A program made the translations under genes and the position numbers. 10,355 nt of DNA from Candidatus Poribacteria bacterium (lineage in GTDB: Bacteria > Poribacteria > WGA-4E > WGA-3G). The stretch covers positions 1 through 10,355 of the forward strand of contig VXXH01000319.1 in NCBI GenBank assembly GCA_009835515.1, in the 5' to 3' direction. Below, one piece after another: positions 6,342-10,355 of this stretch. Position 1 is the first letter of the stretch. Every line of letters starts with the position of its first letter. The notes beneath the pieces were generated by a model. That model was given only the letters and a program-made list of their open reading frames with translations, was not told the origin of the DNA and did not search any database.

Positions 6342-6686
6342 TTATTCGCTTTTCTCCTTAAGAATCTCTTGGATTTCTGTCTTCAAAATCGGAATATTTG
6401 ATTGCACCACACCCCAGACAATTTCAAGGTTGACATCAAAATATTTGTGAATGAGAATGTCTCTCAACCCAGCAATCTTGCGCCATGCAACACTTGGATA
6501 TTTTTCTCGAACGGAATCAGGCACCTGTTTAACAGCCTCACCAATGACTTCGAGGTTTCGGATGACCGCGTCAATCCGCATCCGATCCGTTTCAAAAGTC
6601 TCGCGTGTAATATCCTCTACATATTCTTGAATCCTATCTATTGCCTCTAATATATCCTCGAGATAGATGTCAAAGTCCTGCGACAT
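6342..6686 (-). CDS. hepT: HepT-like ribonuclease toxin (DUF86, HEPN)
   Basis: A 114-residue all-helical HEPN-domain protein. The diagnostic RX4HXY motif is intact as RDILIHKY (R75, H80, Y82), and the preceding AVIRNLEVIGEAV (40-52) is the conserved DUF86 helix. In characterised MntA/HepT pairs the toxin is an RNase and the partner nucleotidyltransferase adds AMP to the tyrosine of this motif; the tyrosine is present here. ATG 6686 is chosen over a frame opening at 6821 because AGGA lies eight bases before it and the homologous region starts there. The gene overlaps the end of mntA by 17 bases (6670-6686), the usual layout with antitoxin first. Sampled lines are 37-40% GC against 48% in an SDR line, consistent with acquisition. 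Confidence 0.9.
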   Translation of the reverse strand: MSQDFDIYLEDILEAIDRIQEYVEDITRETFETDRMRIDAVIRNLEVIGEAVKQVPDSVREKYPSVAWRKIAGLRDILIHKYFDVNLEIVWGVVQSNIPILKTEIQEILKEKSE

Positions 6687-6978
6687 ACTCAACTTCCTTT
6701 TCGATGCGTGGTCGCAAACGTGGCTTGAGCGAATCAGCGATGACGAGGTCAATCTTCTTCTGAAATAGATCTTCGAGAAAAATACGGAGTTCCATGTACC
6801 GATCAAATGACACTTCCTCAAGTTCTACAAGCAGATCAATGTCACTCTCGTCATGAGCCGTGTCCTTAACATAGGATCCGAAAAGCCCAAGCCGTTTCAC
6901 GCCGTGTTCCCTCAACGTGTTCTGGTGACTAAGAAGCGTCTGTTTAATCTCGCGTTTGGTAAGAATTGTTGTATTCAT
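6670..6978 (-). CDS. mntA: MntA-like nucleotidyltransferase antitoxin
   Basis: A 102-residue minimal nucleotidyltransferase (105 if it starts at ATG 6987). The pol-beta signature GSX10DXD is complete: GSY at 34-36 and SDIDLL with D46 and D48, plus the third acidic residue in KKIDLVIAD (D77). The final segment RLRPRIEKEVEYV is typical of MntA partners of HepT. In studied systems it AMPylates the HepT tyrosine and so silences the RNase. I prefer ATG 6978 because the only ribosome-binding-like bases (CGGA) abut ATG 6987 but lie nine bases before ATG 6978; this remains uncertain. It begins about 35 bases after the cupin gene ends and overlaps hepT. The third metal ligand is present, so the enzyme should be active. 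Confidence 0.9.
   Translation of the reverse strand: MNTTILTKREIKQTLLSHQNTLREHGVKRLGLFGSYVKDTAHDESDIDLLVELEEVSFDRYMELRIFLEDLFQKKIDLVIADSLKPRLRPRIEKEVEYVAGL
6695..6698 (-). promoter_or_regulatory. Ribosome-binding site of hepT inside mntA
   Basis: AGGA (within AAAGGAAG) lies eight bases before ATG 6686 and inside the mntA reading frame. It decides the hepT start and supports coupled synthesis of the pair. Confidence 0.6.
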
Positions 6979-6988
6979 CTTGTACATT

Positions 6989-6999
6989 CCGTGTTACGG
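6989..6999. promoter_or_regulatory. Small palindrome upstream of mntA, possible operator
   Basis: CCGT-GTT-ACGG is a perfect 4-base inverted repeat around three bases, in the short gap before mntA. Its position would suit autoregulation of the toxin-antitoxin pair, but so short a palindrome can arise by chance. Confidence 0.2.
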
Positions 7000-7014
7000 C
7001 ACAACCGGATCTGT

Positions 7015-7380
7015 CTACAATTCTCGGTGCAAATGCCCACGGCGGGCATCGGAGGGGATCAGACTCACCCACTGCACCCCTTTAACAACATCGTCCGGAA
7101 TATGTCCATGCTCAACGCCTTTCGGTGTGACGACCAAATCCCCAGGACCAATGCGGTAGGATTCAGATTGTCCCTCAGACGTTCGCAGCGTTACTGTTGT
7201 CGTGCCTTCGGTAAAATACCAATACTCATCGAAATCGTGGTAGTGGAGTTCGGTCGGGTTTTCTTTAGAAACGGCGAAAGTTCCAATCGTCGTCATATCT
7301 GGGGTATCCAAAACTTTCCCAAGTGTATCCCCGATCCGTTCTCCTTCACCGAGCCGAATAACGCAAAGATTCGTATCCAT
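7015..7380 (-). CDS. Cupin-domain protein
   Basis: A 121-residue single-domain cupin. Motif 1 is HYHDFDEYWYFTEG, giving metal ligands H46, H48 and E52 with the glycine at 59. Motif 2 is GPGDLVVTPKGVEHGHI, giving P86, G88 and the fourth ligand H91. All four metal ligands are present, so a metal-bound barrel is expected. Such small cupins act as sugar isomerases, dioxygenases or sugar-binding proteins; the role is not readable from sequence. The ATG shares its A with the TAA stop of the TIM-barrel gene (TAATG at 7378-7382), and AGGGG at 7388-7392 lies seven bases before it, so translation is probably coupled. This tight pairing suggests that both act on the same sugar-like metabolite. Confidence 0.88.
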   Translation of the reverse strand: MDTNLCVIRLGEGERIGDTLGKVLDTPDMTTIGTFAVSKENPTELHYHDFDEYWYFTEGTTTVTLRTSEGQSESYRIGPGDLVVTPKGVEHGHIPDDVVKGVQWVSLIPSDARRGHLHREL

Positions 7381-8141
7381 TAGATTACCCCTATGTCTTT
7401 TAGGTGTTGCAGTGAATCTGCCACGCGTGCTTTGGCTCCAGCCTCGTCAAGCTTTTCGCCTTCAACACCCTCTAATTCCATAGTGAAGGGACCGTAGAAA
7501 CCGGCATCGTTCAGCGTCTGGAATACCGCTTTAAAATCGACCACGCCTTCACCGAGCGTTGGGAAATGCCACGTGCGATAGCCACCGTTTGTATCCTTAA
7601 GGTGAACCGCGCCGACGTGTGGAATAACTTTCTGAACTTCCGAAACAGCAGTCACATTATGGTTATAATAATAGACGTTACCCGTATCGAAATTGACACA
7701 GATATTCGGGTGGTTAACCGCCTGCATCGTCTCAAGTGCGATGTCGCCGTTGTGTATCAAATCCGGGTGTGTTTCCAGACAGACCTTAATCCCGCCAGGC
7801 GCGGCATTCTCTCCAATCGCGCGGAGCCGATCGTACACGGCGTTCTTGTCCGTATCACCGGCATGGACGCTGACAAATATCACTTTCACACCCATCTTAT
7901 CGGCAATCTCCAACGTTGGCTGGAAGTCTGAGACAACCGTTTCAGACTGAACATCACAACGCCCTAAAAGGCTCGTAGCGGTGAGTCCGTGTGCTTTCAA
8001 ATTTGACTGAGTTTCGCCGACAGATTCAGCCGAAGGCACACCGATCTCCACATTCGTCAAACCGATTTCTGCCAAGTGCGTATATGCATCGGCACCAAAC
8101 TGTCGATAACTGCCTAAGTTACATGCAATAATATTTTCCAT
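7380..8141 (-). CDS. Sugar phosphate isomerase/epimerase (xylose-isomerase-like TIM barrel)
   Basis: A 253-residue TIM-barrel protein of the AP-endonuclease-2 / xylose-isomerase-like family. Likely metal-site residues are visible in order: E123 in VCLETHPD, D152 in NFDTGN, H180 in VHLKDTNG and E222 or E224 in TMELEG. HAGDT (93-97) and the N-terminal NIIACNLGSYR fit the first strands. Members include hydroxypyruvate, tagatose, psicose and inosose isomerases or epimerases and inosose dehydratase; which applies here cannot be told. ATG 8141 is preferred because AGGAG precedes it by four bases. An in-frame ATG at 8156 overlaps the stop of the VWA gene as TAATG and would add five residues (MDRRK). 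The gene is followed without a gap by the cupin. Confidence 0.88.
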   Translation of the reverse strand: MENIIACNLGSYRQFGADAYTHLAEIGLTNVEIGVPSAESVGETQSNLKAHGLTATSLLGRCDVQSETVVSDFQPTLEIADKMGVKVIFVSVHAGDTDKNAVYDRLRAIGENAAPGGIKVCLETHPDLIHNGDIALETMQAVNHPNICVNFDTGNVYYYNHNVTAVSEVQKVIPHVGAVHLKDTNGGYRTWHFPTLGEGVVDFKAVFQTLNDAGFYGPFTMELEGVEGEKLDEAGAKARVADSLQHLKDIGVI

Positions 8142-8145
8142 TTTT

Positions 8146-8150
8146 CTCCT
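8146..8150 (-). promoter_or_regulatory. Shine-Dalgarno site choosing the TIM-barrel gene start
   Basis: On the minus strand TAGGAG is followed by AAAA and ATG 8141. Its strength favours that start over ATG 8156, which overlaps the previous stop codon and has only a weak CGGA upstream. Confidence 0.65.
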
Positions 8151-8155
8151 ATCCA

Positions 8156-9163
8156 TTATGGTATTTTCCGTAAGACTGTATTGCTCAATAGAATCTCGAT
8201 CCCCAACAGTAACATTGTCGGTATCAGGAAATATCCTGCTAATTCTTTGTGAACAATAGCGTTGGCTACTTCAAATTTCGTCTTTTCAAACCTGTCAATT
8301 TCTGTATAGACCTGTTTCAGCGATTGTCCGTCTGTCGCGCGGAAATAACTGCCACCTGTTGTATTGGCAATCAGTTTTAGGGTCTTCTCGTCGAGATAGG
8401 TTAAAACCTCTCGGTACCGTTTGCCGAACGTCGTATCGGCGTACGGGATACGCGCACCGCCTTCTTTCCCCATACCGATGGTATAAACCTTAATACCGAA
8501 AGATTTCGCAACGGATGCTGCTGTTTCAGGGGCAATACTTCCAGCGTTGTTCTCACCATCGGTCAGGAAGATAACGATCTTCGTTTTCGATTGCGAGGCG
8601 CGTAACCGATGTGTGGCAGTCGCGAGTGCGTCACCGATAGCCGTTCCATCTTCCAGCTGCCCAAGTTTTACATCGCTGAGCAATTCTGCCAATACTGGGT
8701 AATCTAATGTGAGCGGACAGAGCGTGAAACTCTCGCCAGCAAAAACAACCAAACCGATGCGATCGTTTTCGCGATGTGCCAGAAAATTGTTGATGACCGA
8801 TTTAGCGGTTTGGATGCGATTTGCTCCCTCAAAATCCTCTGCCCGCATACTCTCTGAGATGTCAAGGACTAAGAGGATATCAATCCCCTCCGCTAATCTA
8901 TACTCCTGACTTTGAGAGAGTTGCGGACGGGCGAGCGTAACGATGAGTAGTGCGAGGATGATGAATCTCAGCACTCTCAGAGCGGGTAACACTTTAACCG
9001 AAAAGGTCTGTCGCATCTTCTGAACGCTGGCTGCAAAGCCGTGGTTAAAGTCAGAAAAACGCACAACCGGGATGATTGTCCGTTTCTGCAGCCATCGGGA
9101 AGCAATAAACAGCAGAGGGACTATGATAAGCAAAATTAGAAAAACGGGTGATGCTAATTGCAT
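8156..9163 (-). CDS. BatA-like membrane protein with von Willebrand factor A domain
   Basis: A 335-residue protein with the BatA/BatB layout. Two N-terminal membrane helices (about 7-21 and 61-78) end in the hallmark ARPQ (78-81). A VWA domain (about 94-290) follows, then a C-terminal membrane helix (about 310-328). The metal-ion-dependent adhesion site is complete: DISES (D101, S103, S105), T174 in EDGTAIG and D202 in LTDGENN. Bat proteins are linked to aerotolerance and envelope stress in Bacteroides and Leptospira and usually lie in moxR-DUF58-batA-batB operons; no such partners lie in this window. ATG 9163 is used, with AAAGGA at 9174-9179 inside the upstream gene; a longer GTG start at 9196 would overlap that gene more and lacks support. 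It starts five bases after the bactofilin-like gene stops. Confidence 0.88.
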   Translation of the reverse strand: MQLASPVFLILLIIVPLLFIASRWLQKRTIIPVVRFSDFNHGFAASVQKMRQTFSVKVLPALRVLRFIILALLIVTLARPQLSQSQEYRLAEGIDILLVLDISESMRAEDFEGANRIQTAKSVINNFLAHRENDRIGLVVFAGESFTLCPLTLDYPVLAELLSDVKLGQLEDGTAIGDALATATHRLRASQSKTKIVIFLTDGENNAGSIAPETAASVAKSFGIKVYTIGMGKEGGARIPYADTTFGKRYREVLTYLDEKTLKLIANTTGGSYFRATDGQSLKQVYTEIDRFEKTKFEVANAIVHKELAGYFLIPTMLLLGIEILLSNTVLRKIP

Positions 9164-9168
9164 GTGAA

Positions 9169-10350
9169 CTACATCCTTTCTGAGCGCGGACTCCACTCGT
9201 TACCAGGGAGCAGGGATGTATCTCTCCGCCGGTCTTGTGGTCTCATCATGCTGATGGCACTCAGTAGACAAATTCCAATGCCAACGGTGTTGACAACAAG
9301 AAACGTCACCCAATCAATATATGGCAGTGCCGTCGCCATAAAGTAGAGGATATAACCGAAAATTACCGCAAGCGGTTTCAATCGACCTGAAAAGAGAGTC
9401 CCGCCGAGCGTAAGGAAGATCGCTGCTTTACCACAGATCGCTAACGGCAGTAAAACGGATAGCCCCAACAACATAAACGGAACGCCAATAATTGACAACG
9501 TCAGCAGCGAAAGAATCAGCGGTATTCCAACTAACATCAAGACACTAAATAGTATACTGCTGACCGGTTGATGGGTCAATAGTTCACTGACTGCGTTTAT
9601 CGGTCTCGGAAATATCGCGACGACCAAGAGATACATAAAGAGAAGTAGAATGAACTTAACGATCATCAATCGAAGATCCAGCTCTTTGCTGATTTCCCAG
9701 AAGGTTCGCGGATGCATCACAAGTTTCACTGCCGCGGGGATCATCTGCCAGCGATTACTTACCTGAAGATTTTCTACGTTCTCTATGTTTCCTGTAACCG
9801 CTCCGCCAATAAGATGAAGTGTCCCTTTCACCTGTGCACTGGGTGCGAGTTCAACGTTTCCACCGAGTACGATCACGTTCTCGGTGACGCGTCCCTCTAA
9901 CCTTGCGTCGCCCGCAATTATAATAAGGCTTGTTAATACCTCATTCGCTGCCAATTCATAGTCGTTGACGACTTTGAGCACCCGCCGCGTCTTTTCCCAC
10001 TGCACACCTGTCTCTCCAGCGGTTTCGTCGTTCGCTGAATTGACAACTTCGGTGTGCGGGGTCGGCGTGTTAGGACTCTTTTCCAAAGTTGATTCCGCGT
10101 CTGAGAGTTCGGTGTGCTCTGCAGAATTATCTTCCTGCGTTGGATGCTCCGACTCGGTTTTCGTCTGCGAATCAGCAGCTTGCTCTGTTAAACCCTGCGC
10201 AATGAGAACGCCGTTCTCGAAATTTCCATATCTGAAATCAGGGCGTGGTTGCAAGTCATCACTTTGCGGATTTCCTAACGCTAAATACTGCCCAAACAAG
10301 AGCAGTACGCCAACGCCTAAAAATAAAAAAATAAATCCTATTCCCTTCAT
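9169..10350 (-). CDS. Membrane protein with bactofilin-like (polymer-forming) beta-helix
   Basis: A 393-residue protein. It begins with a hydrophobic signal or anchor (residues 4-25), then a low-complexity region rich in Glu, Thr, Ser and Asp (about 55-117). A short bactofilin-like beta-helix follows (about 133-190), with repeating turns such as IIIAGDARLEGRV, VIVLGGNVELAP and LHLIGGAVTG. The C-terminal part has about five membrane helices (near 228-247, 263-285, 288-307, 326-343 and 346-366) and ends in a basic tail. The same combination of beta-helix and polytopic membrane domain is commonly annotated as 'polymer-forming cytoskeletal protein' in environmental genomes; its role is not established, but envelope scaffolding is plausible. 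ATG 10350 is five bases from the window end, so its ribosome-binding site cannot be seen; the N-terminal hydrophobic segment supports it. Confidence 0.8.
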   Translation of the reverse strand: MKGIGFIFLFLGVGVLLLFGQYLALGNPQSDDLQPRPDFRYGNFENGVLIAQGLTEQAADSQTKTESEHPTQEDNSAEHTELSDAESTLEKSPNTPTPHTEVVNSANDETAGETGVQWEKTRRVLKVVNDYELAANEVLTSLIIIAGDARLEGRVTENVIVLGGNVELAPSAQVKGTLHLIGGAVTGNIENVENLQVSNRWQMIPAAVKLVMHPRTFWEISKELDLRLMIVKFILLLFMYLLVVAIFPRPINAVSELLTHQPVSSILFSVLMLVGIPLILSLLTLSIIGVPFMLLGLSVLLPLAICGKAAIFLTLGGTLFSGRLKPLAVIFGYILYFMATALPYIDWVTFLVVNTVGIGICLLSAISMMRPQDRRRDTSLLPGNEWSPRSERM

Positions 10351-10355
10351 ATTTG

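Noticed and set aside
6853..7383. 176-residue plus-strand open frame opposite the cupin and mntA genes
   Set aside because: It runs antisense to two proteins with clear catalytic motifs, has no recognisable domain and no good ribosome-binding site.

Overview
The window carries 13 protein-coding genes packed head to tail, with no RNA genes, complete insertion sequences or CRISPR arrays. Gaps are short; the longest is about 135 bases. The style is that of a large heterotrophic environmental bacterium rich in sugar-handling oxidoreductases: small NAD(P)-dependent epimerase/dehydratase-like proteins, a xylose-isomerase-like TIM barrel, a cupin, an aldo/keto reductase and an SDR. It also carries short G/C-run hairpin repeats and a MntA/HepT toxin-antitoxin module. 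This combination reminds me most of Candidatus Poribacteria or related uncultured lineages. That is an impression from gene content, not a sequence match.

Left half, plus strand (1-4650): a tandem pair of paralogous short Rossmann-fold proteins (the first cut by the window edge); a 135-base gap with a nested inverted repeat; a two-gene unit of an unknown small helical protein and an HNH endonuclease; a divergent glycerophosphodiester phosphodiesterase; and a 445-residue protein with a probable polysaccharide-deacetylase-like fold. The reading frame of the last gene has absorbed a 33-bp tandem repeat plus a G/C-run hairpin.

Right half, minus strand, read from 10350 down to 4640: a membrane protein with a bactofilin-like beta-helix; a BatA-like von Willebrand factor A membrane protein; a sugar-phosphate-isomerase/epimerase-like TIM barrel; a cupin; the MntA nucleotidyltransferase and HepT ribonuclease; an aldo/keto reductase; and a FabG-like SDR. 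Junctions are very tight: TAATG stop/start overlaps at 7380 and 8156, a 17-base overlap between mntA and hepT, and a 14-base gap between the reductase and the SDR. Most of this strand is therefore probably one or two transcripts. The two strands converge with an 11-base overlap of coding sequence at 4640-4650.

Functionally, the TIM barrel, cupin, aldo/keto reductase and SDR look like a sugar or cyclitol oxidation/isomerisation set of unknown substrate. The toxin-antitoxin pair sits inside that set and looks inserted. The bactofilin-like and VWA genes belong to envelope biology and are joined to the sugar genes only by position. No clearly novel system is proven. The best leads are the unknown-protein/HNH pair, the repeat translated inside the 445-residue protein, and the tandem epimerase pair in which one copy has lost its catalytic tyrosine.
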